A DNA stretch of 33,779 nucleotides from a virus. Made by a program: the position numbers and the translations under genes. The DNA lies in IMG/VR virus record IMGVR_UViG_3300013111_000617, positions 1 to 33,779 of that record. One strand, given 5' to 3'. Of the stretch, positions 1-7,937 are shown one piece after another. The notes beneath the pieces were generated by a model that was not told the DNA's origin, ran no database searches, and saw only the letters and a list, made by a program, of their open reading frames with translations. How positions within the stretch are numbered: the stretch's first letter is position 1; each line of letters begins with the position of its first letter.

Positions 1-169
1 TCTCGATGACCTGAGTGATGGGCATCTCGTATGCGAGCAGCTCCTGCTCGGTCTTCTCGAACGTCTCCGATGCGATGGTGAAGAAGGGGACCTCGAAGAG
101 GGCGGGGGTGTGGAAGCGGAGGCTCCCAGGCATCCCGAGGAGGGGCCCGAGCCTGAGTAGCCTGCTCAC
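1..169 (-). CDS. Unknown protein, N-terminal part only (runs off left edge)
   Basis: An open frame on the minus strand starts at a GTG at 169-167 that overlaps the TGA of the DNA polymerase gene (GTGA), the same arrangement used elsewhere in this operon. A GGAGG lies about four bases upstream, inside the end of the polymerase gene, and supports this start. A second possible start is the ATG at 133-131. The visible 56 residues include the stretch SLRFHTPALFEVPFFTIAS and then an acidic E-K-T-E-Q-E-L-L segment, and the frame is still open at base 1. I recognise no family. The position directly after the polymerase suggests a replication or nucleotide-metabolism role, but that is inference only. 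Confidence 0.6.
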   Translation of the reverse strand, partial: MSRLLRLGPLLGMPGSLRFHTPALFEVPFFTIASETFEKTEQELLAYEMPITQVIE

Positions 170-2139
170 TTCGCCTCCGCCCAGCTGTAGCCGGGGCCGC
201 CGTCGATGGGCAGCGGGACCGACAGGTTGTCGCGGAAGGGGTGAGTCATGACGTGCTCGATGAGCTCGAAGCACGCGGCCTCGACCTCGTCGTCGTCGGG
301 GATCTCGAACATCAGCTCGTCGTGCACCTGCAGCAGCAGCTGGCAGTCGAGCTGCAGCAGCAGCTGGGCCACCCCACAGAAGCGGTCCGACTCGAGGGAG
401 TCGACCCACAGCATGGCGACCTTGGCGATGTCGGCGGCGCTCCCCTGGATGGGGGTGTTGACTGCGGCGCGCTCGGACATCCCGTGGTCCTCGCGGCTGT
501 CGATGAAGGGCAGGTGCCGATAGCGCCCGACCAGGGTACGCACGCACTTGTGGTCGTGCCCGTACTGCTTCTGGTAGTCCGTGTAGCGCGCGATGCCGGG
601 ACGTGCAGCGCGGAACTGCTCGATGGCGTGCTTGGCCTCCTGGATGGTGATGCCCGCGGTGACTGCCAGCTTCGCCGGACCGCCGCCGTAGATGATGAGG
701 AAGCCGGAGTTCTTCGCGAGCTTCCTCTCCCACAGACGCTGCTTCTGCTCGTCCGTGGGGTCCTCCGCCTGCTTGGCCTCGTAGTACTCCTCGTAGGGCC
801 GGCCGTTGATCTTGGCCGCGGTGTCGCAGTGGATGTCCAGGCCAGCGTTGATGGCCTCGATCATCCCAGCGTCCTGGCTCATGTGAGCCATGATGCGCAT
901 CTCCAGCTGGCTGTAGTCGTAGACCAGCAGGCGCTTGCCCTCGCCGGCGACGAAGGCGCCGCGGAGCCCGAACTCATCCTTGTCGGGGGTGGGGATGTTC
1001 TGCAGGTTGGGGCCGCTGCTGGACAGCCGCCCGGTTTGGGTGCCTGCCTGGTTCAGCGAGGTGTGGATGCGTCCGTCGGCGTCGACCAGCGAGGACATCT
1101 TCTTGATGTAGGTGTCGTACAGCTTGGAGAGGTGCCGGTGCTCCAGCAGGATCTGGGCCTCCTCGAGTCCGTCCTCGGCCCACTTCTCCAGCACCAGCTT
1201 GGCGGTGGACGGCATGCGGTTGCCCGTCGACCCGCCCGAGGTCCAGTGGATGCACGGGTGGCCGAAGGGATCCAGCCACTGCTTCTCGGTGTCGTCGTAG
1301 GAGTAGAACAGCTCCCGCAGGGCCTTGGGGCTCCGCAGGTTGACCATGTGGCCTGCCATCTTGCCGAAGTGCTTCTCGGTGTCGACCAAGGTCTGCTGGA
1401 TGCCGGGGGAGATGTCCTCCAGGTACCCGGTGTCCACGCAGATGCCGCGGCGCTCGCAGCGCCACAGGACGTGGGTGAAGGGCTCCTCCACCTCGATGTA
1501 GTGGTCCCAGGCGGAGTACTCGTCGTCGAAGGGCAGTGCCTCCAGTCGGTCCCGCAGCTCCAGTCCGAGCTGCAGGGAGGCCCAGGCGTCCAGCGAGGCG
1601 TACTCGATGACCTTGTCCGGCTCCTCGGCCAGCGCCTTCAGCAGGATGTCCTCGAGCCCCTCGTCCTTCTTCTTGGCCCGGCGCTTGCCGGTCTCGGGGT
1701 CGACCAGGAAGACCTGGGCGAACTCCTGCATCGCCGTGGTGTTGAGGATGCCGTACTTCTTGATGCACTGCTTCAGGCCGTGCTGCCCGTTGACGTTGAG
1801 CAGCCAGTCCATGACCACCGTGTCCCACAGGGTGCCACGCAGCTCGATGCCCGCGTTGGCCAGCATGTGCTTGTCGAACTTGACGTTGGTGAGGACCTTG
1901 ACGATGTCGGTGGAGTGGAAGAAGGGCAGGAACACGGGGAGGAACTCGCGGAGGATGCACCAGCGGTCCTCGCCGTCGCTGAGCGACCAGCACACGATGT
2001 GGTCCCGGATGGTGTCCAGGCCCGTGGTCTCGGTGTCCAGCCCCACGTGCTCGGCCCGCATCACCTTGTCCAGGCAGGCCTGTGCCTTCTCGTAGGTGTC
2101 GATGAAGGTGGGCTCAGGGAGTCCAACATTCAGTCGCAT
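166..2139 (-). CDS. DNA polymerase, family A, with 3'-5' exonuclease domain
   Basis: Replicative phage DNA polymerase related to E. coli Pol I and T7 gp5 (657 aa; T7 gp5 is 704). There is no 5'-3' exonuclease domain. The N-terminal DnaQ-like proofreading domain has Exo I at LDTETTG (D35, E37), Exo II around NVKFDKHML (D89) and Exo III at YASLDAWASL (D184). The polymerase domain has TGRLSSSGPNLQNIP, motif A DYSQLEMR (about residue 407), motif B KNSGFLIIYGGG (about 474) and motif C VHDE (about 606), so both activities look intact. The start is ATG with GGAGG four bases upstream. It lies downstream of primase and the candidate ssDNA-binding protein in one minus-strand operon. Oddity: a 24-bp tandem duplication just before motif C repeats the peptide QLLLQ. 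Confidence 0.97.
   Translation of the reverse strand: MRLNVGLPEPTFIDTYEKAQACLDKVMRAEHVGLDTETTGLDTIRDHIVCWSLSDGEDRWCILREFLPVFLPFFHSTDIVKVLTNVKFDKHMLANAGIELRGTLWDTVVMDWLLNVNGQHGLKQCIKKYGILNTTAMQEFAQVFLVDPETGKRRAKKKDEGLEDILLKALAEEPDKVIEYASLDAWASLQLGLELRDRLEALPFDDEYSAWDHYIEVEEPFTHVLWRCERRGICVDTGYLEDISPGIQQTLVDTEKHFGKMAGHMVNLRSPKALRELFYSYDDTEKQWLDPFGHPCIHWTSGGSTGNRMPSTAKLVLEKWAEDGLEEAQILLEHRHLSKLYDTYIKKMSSLVDADGRIHTSLNQAGTQTGRLSSSGPNLQNIPTPDKDEFGLRGAFVAGEGKRLLVYDYSQLEMRIMAHMSQDAGMIEAINAGLDIHCDTAAKINGRPYEEYYEAKQAEDPTDEQKQRLWERKLAKNSGFLIIYGGGPAKLAVTAGITIQEAKHAIEQFRAARPGIARYTDYQKQYGHDHKCVRTLVGRYRHLPFIDSREDHGMSERAAVNTPIQGSAADIAKVAMLWVDSLESDRFCGVAQLLLQLDCQLLLQVHDELMFEIPDDDEVEAACFELIEHVMTHPFRDNLSVPLPIDGGPGYSWAEAK
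328..367. repeat. 16-bp direct repeat with 24-bp period inside DNA polymerase
   Basis: CTGCAGCAGCAGCTGG occurs at 328-343 and again at 352-367. The period is 24 bp, so it is an in-frame eight-codon duplication giving QLLLQ-LDC-QLLLQ immediately before the catalytic VHDE motif of the polymerase. Confidence 0.85.
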
Positions 2140-2152
2140 AGGGCCTCCGCCG

Positions 2153-2180
2153 TCCCCTCCCGCCGCGTGACGGGAGGGGA
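2153..2180 (-). promoter_or_regulatory. Intergenic RNA hairpin upstream of DNA polymerase
   Basis: TCCCCTCCCG (2153-2162) and CGGGAGGGGA (2171-2180) are perfect 10-bp inverted arms around an 8-nt loop. They lie in the 51-bp gap between the zinc-rich gene (ends 2191) and the polymerase start (2139). In the minus-strand transcript the stem ends a few bases before the polymerase ribosome-binding site. No U-tract follows, so it is not a classical intrinsic terminator. Attenuation, RNA processing or translational control of polymerase level are possible. The pairing is read directly; the function is inferred. Confidence 0.65.
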
Positions 2181-2190
2181 GGCATGAAGG

Positions 2191-3360
2191 TCAGGTTCGG
2201 GCGTAGCCCGGCCCACCACCGTAGGCCTGGGTGGGCGCACCCGCGTAGGGGTTCTGGACCTGCAGGCGCTTGGCCTGGTCCTCGGGCGTCCGCGGCTTGC
2301 CGACCCCGAACATCTCGGTGAAGTCGTAGGGGTTGGTCATCTTGGAGACCTCGTCGTCCCAGATGGGCACGACCACGCCGCCCTCCTTCTCCTCGAACCC
2401 GGAGATGAGGGGCCGGTCCGGGTCGTCGTTGATGAGGAAGTCGCTGCGGTAGCACCAGCCGAACTCCCTCGGGGAGGGGTGGTTCAGGCTCAGGGCGCTG
2501 TCGGTCTTCTCGCCGGTGCGGCGGAGCCACAGCACGACGTCGAAGAGGGTGGTCCGCTCCGGGTCCTGGCACTCCGAGCACAGGGTGGTCTCGATGGCGA
2601 GGCTGGAGTGGCGGCAGTTGGGGCAGGTGAGGACCTCGGAGGCGAACCCGTCGATCTCCTTGTCCGTGTAGGCGTTGTTCACGCAGTCGATGATGACGTG
2701 GCCGCACTCCTCGCACTCGAAGGAGGCCGTGGAGACGGTGCCCTCGTGGCAGTTGGAGCACATGCGGCCGATGTCGGCGTCGATGGTGCGCAGGTTCTCG
2801 AGGTGGTTGCGGCCGACGCTCAGGTACTTCTTGGCACCGAACATCAGGTCGTGGCCCTCGCGGCAGTGCTGGCAGCCCTTGCCCTCGCACATGACCTTGT
2901 TCATGTAGGGCTCGTTGGTCTTGGGGTTGAGCCGGACCTGGCCGGACTGGCGGTCCACGGCCGGGGCCAGGTGGTAGGGCACCAGGTGGACCAGGTTGAG
3001 GGTGAACACCTGGCGCGCGTCGCGACCGTTGTCGATGTTCTTGTCGCCGGCCTGCTTCTCGTGGCACCACACGCAGGGCTGCGGGTTGGCCGGGTCCCAG
3101 CCGGCGCTGCACAGGTCGATGATGGCGGACTGCCCGCCCTTGATCCCCTTGCGGTGATCCCGGGACAGGAAGTAGGGGTTGGCGGGCGGACGGCCGCCCA
3201 CCTGCTGGTCCGGGCGGGGGTCGGGGTACTCGCCAGGCAGGAACACCACCGGGGATCCGATGTTGTCCTTGGGGGCGATGTACCTGTTGCGGAAGCCGCC
3301 GCGGCTACCGCGGCGACCGGGGCGCTTCTCGCGCCCTACGCTTCGACGAAAACTGCTCAT
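2191..3360 (-). CDS. Cys-rich zinc-binding protein, candidate ssDNA-binding protein (gp32-like role)
   Basis: A 389-aa protein with a basic, Arg/Gly-rich N-terminus (residues 1-25) and 16 cysteines. These include CxxC pairs at 96/99, 163/166, 201/204, 216/219, 246/249 and 261/264, so at least two or three zinc ribbons are likely. The segment VVFLPGEYPDP followed by CVWC and a VFTLNLVHLVPYH strand recalls the order in T4 gp32 (RFLP, then a zinc motif, then strands). The tail is Gly/Tyr/Pro-rich. Its place between primase and DNA polymerase fits an ssDNA-binding or replisome accessory role, but the similarity is weak and the function is inferred. The ATG has GGAGG seven bases upstream. The gene overlaps the primase 3' end by 56 bp. 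Confidence 0.5.
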   Translation of the reverse strand: MSSFRRSVGREKRPGRRGSRGGFRNRYIAPKDNIGSPVVFLPGEYPDPRPDQQVGGRPPANPYFLSRDHRKGIKGGQSAIIDLCSAGWDPANPQPCVWCHEKQAGDKNIDNGRDARQVFTLNLVHLVPYHLAPAVDRQSGQVRLNPKTNEPYMNKVMCEGKGCQHCREGHDLMFGAKKYLSVGRNHLENLRTIDADIGRMCSNCHEGTVSTASFECEECGHVIIDCVNNAYTDKEIDGFASEVLTCPNCRHSSLAIETTLCSECQDPERTTLFDVVLWLRRTGEKTDSALSLNHPSPREFGWCYRSDFLINDDPDRPLISGFEEKEGGVVVPIWDDEVSKMTNPYDFTEMFGVGKPRTPEDQAKRLQVQNPYAGAPTQAYGGGPGYART

Positions 3361-4411
3361 GCACGATCCTCCATGCGTCCTTGTGGACTGGTATCTTCAG
3401 CCACTGGGGTTTCAGGACGGGCTCCGTCAGAGCCCTCTCGACCTCGTATCCATCGAGGTCATCAGGTTGGTGGAAGACGAACGGCTCGCCCTCGGGGTCG
3501 TAGCCGTCTGGGTAGTAGGGCTCTGGGTACATCGCGAAGCGAACGCGGCACCCAGGGGTGAGCATCTTGTAGGCGGCGCAGGCGCCGCTCCATCCGGCCT
3601 TGTCGTTGTCCAGGAAGAGGACGACCTCGGCGCCGAGCCGCTTGAGCCACTCGGCCTGGCGGGCGCTGAGGCGGCTGCCCATGATGGCGACGGTGTTGGG
3701 GAAGCCGTGCTGGATGCACCACAGGCCAGCCTTGAACCCCTCGACGAGGTTCACGCGGATGCCATGGTCGTGGTAGCCCATGGCCCACACGCGGTCCATG
3801 TTCCACAGGTAGAGCGACTTCTTGTACTCGTACTGCTTGATGCGCCGGCGCACCTCGGGGTCGAAGTGCTTCAGCTCGTAGGGGAGGTACTTGGGCTTGG
3901 CGTGGGAGGACCCACCGTGGATGCCCGCGAGGTTGCCCTCGTTGTCCCGCACGGTCCACGTGATGCGGTGGTGGGTGTGGTCGTACCCCACGTCGTACTC
4001 GTACATGACGTCTGGGTCGAAGCCTGCGGCCACCAGCTCCGAGGGGCAGTGCTGGTAGATGCCCAGCATGACCTCGGGGAGGGGAGTCGGTGTGATGTAG
4101 TCGAACGCCTTGGGTGTGCGGACGCGCTCCCTCTGCCTCTCCACGGCGTGCCTCACCGGCTCCAGCAGCATCTCCCGGCGGGACACCGGGATCTTCAGCT
4201 GCTTGAGCAGGTAGGGCAGACCACCGGAGGCCCCGCAGGAGTAGCACAGCCAGGCGCCATGCTCGGTGCTGATGGCGAGGGTGTGGGTGTGCCTGCCGAA
4301 CTCGGCCGGGTGGAAGGGGCAGTTCACCAGAATGTCGGTGTCGCCCGAGGGCTTCCAGTGCCCCAGGTACTTGTCCGCAATCTGTGTGACGAGGGAGTGG
4401 ACGTCGTTCAT
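3305..4411 (-). CDS. DNA primase, DnaG type (CHC2 zinc finger plus TOPRIM)
   Basis: Makes RNA primers at the replication fork. The 368-aa protein begins with a CHC2-type zinc-binding domain: C31 and H34 (CPFH) with C56 and C59 (CYSC). A catalytic core follows, with a TOPRIM fold visible as LVEGFKAG (E224) and LFLDNDKAG (D268, D270), the conserved acidic residues for metal binding. There is no fused helicase domain, so it presumably works with the separate DnaB-like helicase encoded just upstream. The start ATG overlaps the helicase stop (ATGA). It is shorter than bacterial DnaG (about 580 aa), as usual for phage primases that lack the DnaB-interaction domain. The C-terminus is basic. Confidence 0.95.
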   Translation of the reverse strand: MNDVHSLVTQIADKYLGHWKPSGDTDILVNCPFHPAEFGRHTHTLAISTEHGAWLCYSCGASGGLPYLLKQLKIPVSRREMLLEPVRHAVERQRERVRTPKAFDYITPTPLPEVMLGIYQHCPSELVAAGFDPDVMYEYDVGYDHTHHRITWTVRDNEGNLAGIHGGSSHAKPKYLPYELKHFDPEVRRRIKQYEYKKSLYLWNMDRVWAMGYHDHGIRVNLVEGFKAGLWCIQHGFPNTVAIMGSRLSARQAEWLKRLGAEVVLFLDNDKAGWSGACAAYKMLTPGCRVRFAMYPEPYYPDGYDPEGEPFVFHQPDDLDGYEVERALTEPVLKPQWLKIPVHKDAWRIVHEQFSSKRRAREAPRSPR

Positions 4412-5796
4412 CCGCGGAAGGCCTTCTGGGTCACCCGCGGGGGGTTGCGTCCGTCGGCGTCCTTGTCGCCACCGCCGCGGCCACCTCCACCCTTCTTCTG
4501 CCCCTTGGGGTCCTTGCCCTGGTCGTCGAGGTTCTTCAGCCGGATGGCTTCCTCGGCGTCGAGCTCGGCCTTCAGGTGGAAGTTGGATGCGGGGTAGGCG
4601 TGGGTGGTGAACGCTCGGAGCTCACCCTCTCGGATCTTGGGGCAGACCCACACCAGCTCGTGGTCCTCGTCGTTGAGGATGATGCGGAGCGTGAGGTCAG
4701 CCTCCTGGAGGAAGGCGTCAGCGAACGCGAGGTCCTGCTGCTTGTTGGCCTGGGTGACCCCGATGATGGGGACCCGGAGCTGCTTGGCCGTCTCCTTGAG
4801 GTCCTGGACCACGTGGGTCAGGCTCTGCCACTCGATGGACTGCTTGCCGGTACGGATGTCGCCCATCCGGTAGATGCCGTCGGCGATGACGATGTCGGCC
4901 TTGTACTCCTCGGCCTTGGCACGGATGCCCTCGATGGTGTGGCCGGTGCGGGGGAGGTCGGCCGCCGTGGTGACCTTGAGGCACTTGTGCAGCCCCGTGG
5001 TCTCCGCGATGATCTCCTCGTCCTGCACCAGGCCCTCGAGGATGTCGAAGACCTGCTCCTCCATCGCAGGCTGCAGGCGCCCCTTGCGGAAGGGACCGTA
5101 GTCCACCTCGGCGATGAGCGCGGCGCAGCGCATGAGGATCTCCTCCTCGGTCATCTCGCGGGAGTAGATGAGCACCCGCGCGTTGGCGTGGAGGTAGGCG
5201 TGGATGGCGACGTTCAGCGCCGACCAGGTCTTCATCGTGCCTGGGCGGCCGTAGATGAGGATGAGCTGACCAGGCTGCCAGCCCAGGGTCTCCTCGGTCA
5301 GGGGCAGCCAGGGGGTGGGGATCCCGATGATCCCCTGGCCCCCTCGGACGACGTCGTAGCGCTCACGGATGACGCCTGCGTGCTGAGCGAGGTCGAGGTC
5401 CCGGGTGCCCGACTTGACTCGGGCGAACTTCCCAGACTTCGTGAGCAGCCGGTGGATGGCCTTCTCGACAGACCCGTCCTCGGCCAGCTCCTGGATCTCG
5501 TCGCTCAGCTGCAGCAGCTCGCCGCGGGTGCGTTCTTCCGTGACGATGCGGACGAGCTGCTCGATGCTGTCGCTGGTGTGCACCGGGGAGAAGTCGCGGA
5601 CGACGTGTCGGACGAGGTCCATGGAGGGTACGGACCCCCAGTTGTCCCGGTCGTGGAAGCGCTGGTGCAGGTAGGTGTAGACGGCGCGACCCTCCATGGT
5701 CGTGAAGAACGACTGGTCGATCTCGTTGTCCTTGAGGATCTTGAAGTTCCCGTCTTCGACTACCTTCGTGAGCAGAATGATCTCCGGGCTTGCCAC
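4408..5796 (-). CDS. Replicative DNA helicase, DnaB/RecA-fold family
   Basis: A hexameric 5'-3' fork helicase of superfamily 4. I place the start at the GTG at 5796-5794 because CTGGAG sits just upstream, giving 462 aa; an upstream in-frame GTG at 5838 lacks support. The N-terminal part (about 1-150) is helical, like the DnaB N-domain. The RecA core has Walker A GRPGTMKT (183-190), the Walker B strand DIVIADG (D306) and a later IIGVTQANKQ motif typical of DnaB. The last 35 residues are Gly/Lys-rich and probably disordered. The next gene is primase, with ATGA overlap. A promoter and palindrome precede it. Confidence 0.95.
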   Translation of the reverse strand: MASPEIILLTKVVEDGNFKILKDNEIDQSFFTTMEGRAVYTYLHQRFHDRDNWGSVPSMDLVRHVVRDFSPVHTSDSIEQLVRIVTEERTRGELLQLSDEIQELAEDGSVEKAIHRLLTKSGKFARVKSGTRDLDLAQHAGVIRERYDVVRGGQGIIGIPTPWLPLTEETLGWQPGQLILIYGRPGTMKTWSALNVAIHAYLHANARVLIYSREMTEEEILMRCAALIAEVDYGPFRKGRLQPAMEEQVFDILEGLVQDEEIIAETTGLHKCLKVTTAADLPRTGHTIEGIRAKAEEYKADIVIADGIYRMGDIRTGKQSIEWQSLTHVVQDLKETAKQLRVPIIGVTQANKQQDLAFADAFLQEADLTLRIILNDEDHELVWVCPKIREGELRAFTTHAYPASNFHLKAELDAEEAIRLKNLDDQGKDPKGQKKGGGGRGGGDKDADGRNPPRVTQKAFRG

Positions 5797-5834
5797 GAAT
5801 ATCTCCAGTGGTTGGGGAGGCTGGGAACACCTCC

Positions 5835-5865
5835 ACACTACCTCTCTCAGCCTTGAATTTCAAGG
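5835..5865 (-). promoter_or_regulatory. Candidate promoter with overlapping palindromic operator before helicase
   Basis: On the minus strand, TTGAAA (5863-5858) is followed after 17 bases by TAGTGT (5840-5835), a sigma70-like pair with a good -35 and a weak -10. The -35 lies inside the perfect palindrome CCTTGAATTTCAAGG (5851-5865, 7-bp arms, one central base), so a bound repressor could block it. This is the only sizeable gap (5797-5907) within the minus-strand operon, which fits a secondary promoter for the helicase-primase-polymerase genes. Regulation is inferred. Confidence 0.45.
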
Positions 5866-5907
5866 TGGATCAGCGGCGGATTTCCCCAGCAATCCCAAGC
5901 ACTTGGA

Positions 5908-6285
5908 TCAGACCCTGATGGCCAGTTCGCGGTAGAGCGCCTCGGAGTGAACGATCTGCTCGGCCTGGTAGTTGCGGACCAGCTGGCCCACCTCCTCGAC
6001 GGCCATGTCGATGGTCTGGATGTCGGGGTCCACGTCGAACTCCAGGCTGACGAACACGCCGAAGCCGGAGCCGTAGTCCTTGGCTGCGAGGTCGCCGCCG
6101 AGCCGGAGCCGGGCGGGGGACTTGGTCTTGGGGGACACGAACTTGTCGAGCACTTCCATCACCTCCTGGGGTACGGGTTCGGACGGGTCATGGTACGTCT
6201 CCATGACCTCGGGGGAGTCGGGGTTGAGCTTGGCCACCCTGGTGATGGCCAGGGACGGTTGCTGTCGCCGAGTGAGGCCTGTCAC
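5908..6285 (-). CDS. Unknown 125-aa phage protein
   Basis: The start is a GTG at 6285-6283 overlapping the TGA of the upstream gene (GTGA), giving 125 residues. A longer frame upstream of this point is only a shadow of the neighbouring gene. Mid-protein the sequence is SPARLRLGGDLAAKDYGSGFGVFVSLEFDVD, seen as a Gly-rich turn feeding a hydrophobic beta strand. A C-terminal helix follows. No catalytic motif or cysteine is seen. Its position between the glycosylase and helicase genes suggests a DNA-metabolism accessory, but the family is not recognised. Confidence 0.75.
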   Translation of the reverse strand: MTGLTRRQQPSLAITRVAKLNPDSPEVMETYHDPSEPVPQEVMEVLDKFVSPKTKSPARLRLGGDLAAKDYGSGFGVFVSLEFDVDPDIQTIDMAVEEVGQLVRNYQAEQIVHSEALYRELAIRV

Positions 6286-6740
6286 TTCAGACCGCTCAGC
6301 TCCTTGGGGCCATACACGGCCGCGCCGGTCTCGACGACCGTGGCGCAGCCCTCCTTGTACTTGACCATGGTGGCAGCGTCGACGTGGTCCTTGAGCTTGG
6401 ACGCGTCGATGGCGGTCTTGATGATGCCGGCGTCGCAGAGGTCCTCGTACTGGCCGGCCTCGCGCGCCATCTGGATGAAGCCGTCGGGGTCGTAGATGAC
6501 CGACTGCCGGGTCTGGGTGCGGAAGGGGGCCATCTTCGCGCGGGCGGCGCGTACCTTCTTCCGCGCGTCGACGACGGCGACGTTGCGCTTCTCGAGCAGG
6601 TCCCACAGCTCCTCGAAGGCCTCGGGCATCTCCGCCTCGATCTCGGCCAGGGTCTCGCGGTACTGCTCGTCGGCCGAGACGAAGGCGTCCACGGCTCGCT
6701 GGGCGTCAGCCCACAGCTGGTTCTTCAGTTCGGGGTCCAC
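6282..6740 (-). CDS. Unknown 152-aa protein with coiled-coil N-terminus
   Basis: The GTG start at 6740 has GAGGAAG about eight bases upstream and lies three bases after the uracil-DNA glycosylase stop. The first 75 residues are strongly helical and charged (heptad-like, ending in DARKKVRAARAKM), suggesting a coiled coil. A second part around residues 85-130 is mixed. A single Cys is present. It overlaps the next gene by four bases. I do not recognise the family; some phage nuclease-inhibitor-like proteins share a coiled-coil plan, but nothing specific supports that. Confidence 0.75.
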   Translation of the reverse strand: MDPELKNQLWADAQRAVDAFVSADEQYRETLAEIEAEMPEAFEELWDLLEKRNVAVVDARKKVRAARAKMAPFRTQTRQSVIYDPDGFIQMAREAGQYEDLCDAGIIKTAIDASKLKDHVDAATMVKYKEGCATVVETGAAVYGPKELSGLK

Positions 6741-6743
6741 AGA

Positions 6744-7571
6744 TCACTTCCTCTTCGGTAGGGGGGTTCGGTACAGGGTGTTGCGGGTCAGATCGACGAT
6801 GCGGAGGGCCTGCTTCAGGTGCTTGACCGTCCGCTGCACCCACCCGCCCTGGTCGTCGATGTCCCAGAAGCGGAGCAGGTATGCGGGGTGAGGCAGTACC
6901 AGCAGTGGGTACCGGATGGTGGTGACCTCGCCCTCGATGTGCAGGTCCAGGATGGACCCGGTCATCTCCAGGACGCTGGGGCGGCTCCCCTTCCACTTCG
7001 TGTCGATGGCCAGCAGCGAGTGCAGTGCCGGCGCACCCAGGGAGACGACGATGGTGGGGTCGGTGATGCGGATGGTCTGGCGCAGCCTGTCCGCGCAGTT
7101 CTTGCACTCGAGGAGCGTCGGGTCGCGGTTCTGCAGGCGCATCACCTCCCGGCGGTCGTCCCACTCCTGCTTCACCGGCCGGCAGAGCACGGCGTTGGTG
7201 TAGAAGAAGCGCTCAGCCTCGCAGAGGGTGTGCCGGATGGCCCGCCACTGCTCCGCGGTGATGTTCTTGCGGGTGTTGTAGAAGGGCTTGAGGTCCTCGT
7301 GCGGGACCATGTGCATGAGCATGTCGTCGAGCAGCTGCCCCGTCGGGCCCACGAAGGGGAGCCCGGCCGCGTCCTCGCGCTGGCCCGGAGCGATGCCCAC
7401 GAACAGCACGTCGGCGTTGGCCATGCCCTCGCCGAACACGATGTTGTTGCGCGTCCACCAGCCGGTGTCCACGAGGTCGGGGCAGAGCTCGCACTCCGCG
7501 TACTGCTCCTCCAGCTTGTCCAGGCGCAGGCGCGCCCAGTCGTCACGCGTCGGACGGGTTGGGCCAGACAT
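6744..7571 (-). CDS. Uracil-DNA glycosylase, family 4 (Fe-S)
   Basis: Removes uracil from DNA, the first step of base excision repair. The 275-aa protein shows the family hallmark GIAPGQREDAAGLPFVG followed by PTGQLLD (residues 59-83), and the C-terminal HPAYLLR motif near the uracil pocket. Cys27 and Cys30 (CxxC), Cys130 in VLCRP, and Cys156 (or Cys159) match the four cysteine ligands of the family's 4Fe-4S cluster. The spacing between the last two ligands is stretched by a charged insert. It is somewhat longer than the usual 200-220 aa. It lies within the replication operon and overlaps the upstream small gene by 29 bp. A Fe-S enzyme in a phage replisome operon suggests uracil removal during replication or repair. 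Confidence 0.93.
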   Translation of the reverse strand: MSGPTRPTRDDWARLRLDKLEEQYAECELCPDLVDTGWWTRNNIVFGEGMANADVLFVGIAPGQREDAAGLPFVGPTGQLLDDMLMHMVPHEDLKPFYNTRKNITAEQWRAIRHTLCEAERFFYTNAVLCRPVKQEWDDRREVMRLQNRDPTLLECKNCADRLRQTIRITDPTIVVSLGAPALHSLLAIDTKWKGSRPSVLEMTGSILDLHIEGEVTTIRYPLLVLPHPAYLLRFWDIDDQGGWVQRTVKHLKQALRIVDLTRNTLYRTPLPKRK

Positions 7572-7935
7572 CCTGGGTCATGTCCATGTAGGCGCCGTAG
7601 ATGGTGTCGCGGTCGCTCGGGTGCATGTTGCCCACGCGGTACCAGGGGAGCCCGGCGGGGAGGTTCAGGCTCGACACGCTGCCGGACTTCCCACCGATGA
7701 TGGGCATGAGGGCCGTGTCCTGGGTGGGGGCCCCGCCCGGCGTTGCGAGCTGGCTGCGCACCTGCACGGGCACGAGGGCGAGAGCGTGCTCCAGCCGCAT
7801 GAGCTGGCCGGACTGGATGTCTGCCACCCCGATGTACCCGTAGGAGGGCGAGGCGCAGACGATGACGAGGTTCTCGGCCGGGAAGGGAGGCTCGGGTGCG
7901 TCCTTCACGTCCGGGTTGACGATGATCTTGCTCAC
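7543..7935 (-). CDS. Unknown 130-aa protein
   Basis: The GTG start at 7935 has GGAG five bases upstream and sits just after the helicase stop. The protein opens with a polar Pro-rich segment, then a hydrophobic strand VIVCASPSYGYIGVAD and a Leu-rich segment. The C-terminal half is Gly/Ser/Pro-rich. The strand pattern suggests a small beta-rich fold. No catalytic motif or known family was recognised. It overlaps the glycosylase gene by 29 bp, so the two are translationally linked. Confidence 0.7.
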   Translation of the reverse strand: MSKIIVNPDVKDAPEPPFPAENLVIVCASPSYGYIGVADIQSGQLMRLEHALALVPVQVRSQLATPGGAPTQDTALMPIIGGKSGSVSSLNLPAGLPWYRVGNMHPSDRDTIYGAYMDMTQDVWPNPSDA

Positions 7936-7937
7936 GG

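Noticed and set aside
241-2187. A 648-codon plus-strand frame opposite the DNA polymerase
   Set aside because: Low-complexity Val/Leu/Gln/Asp pattern typical of an antisense GC3 frame; the minus strand has all polymerase motifs.
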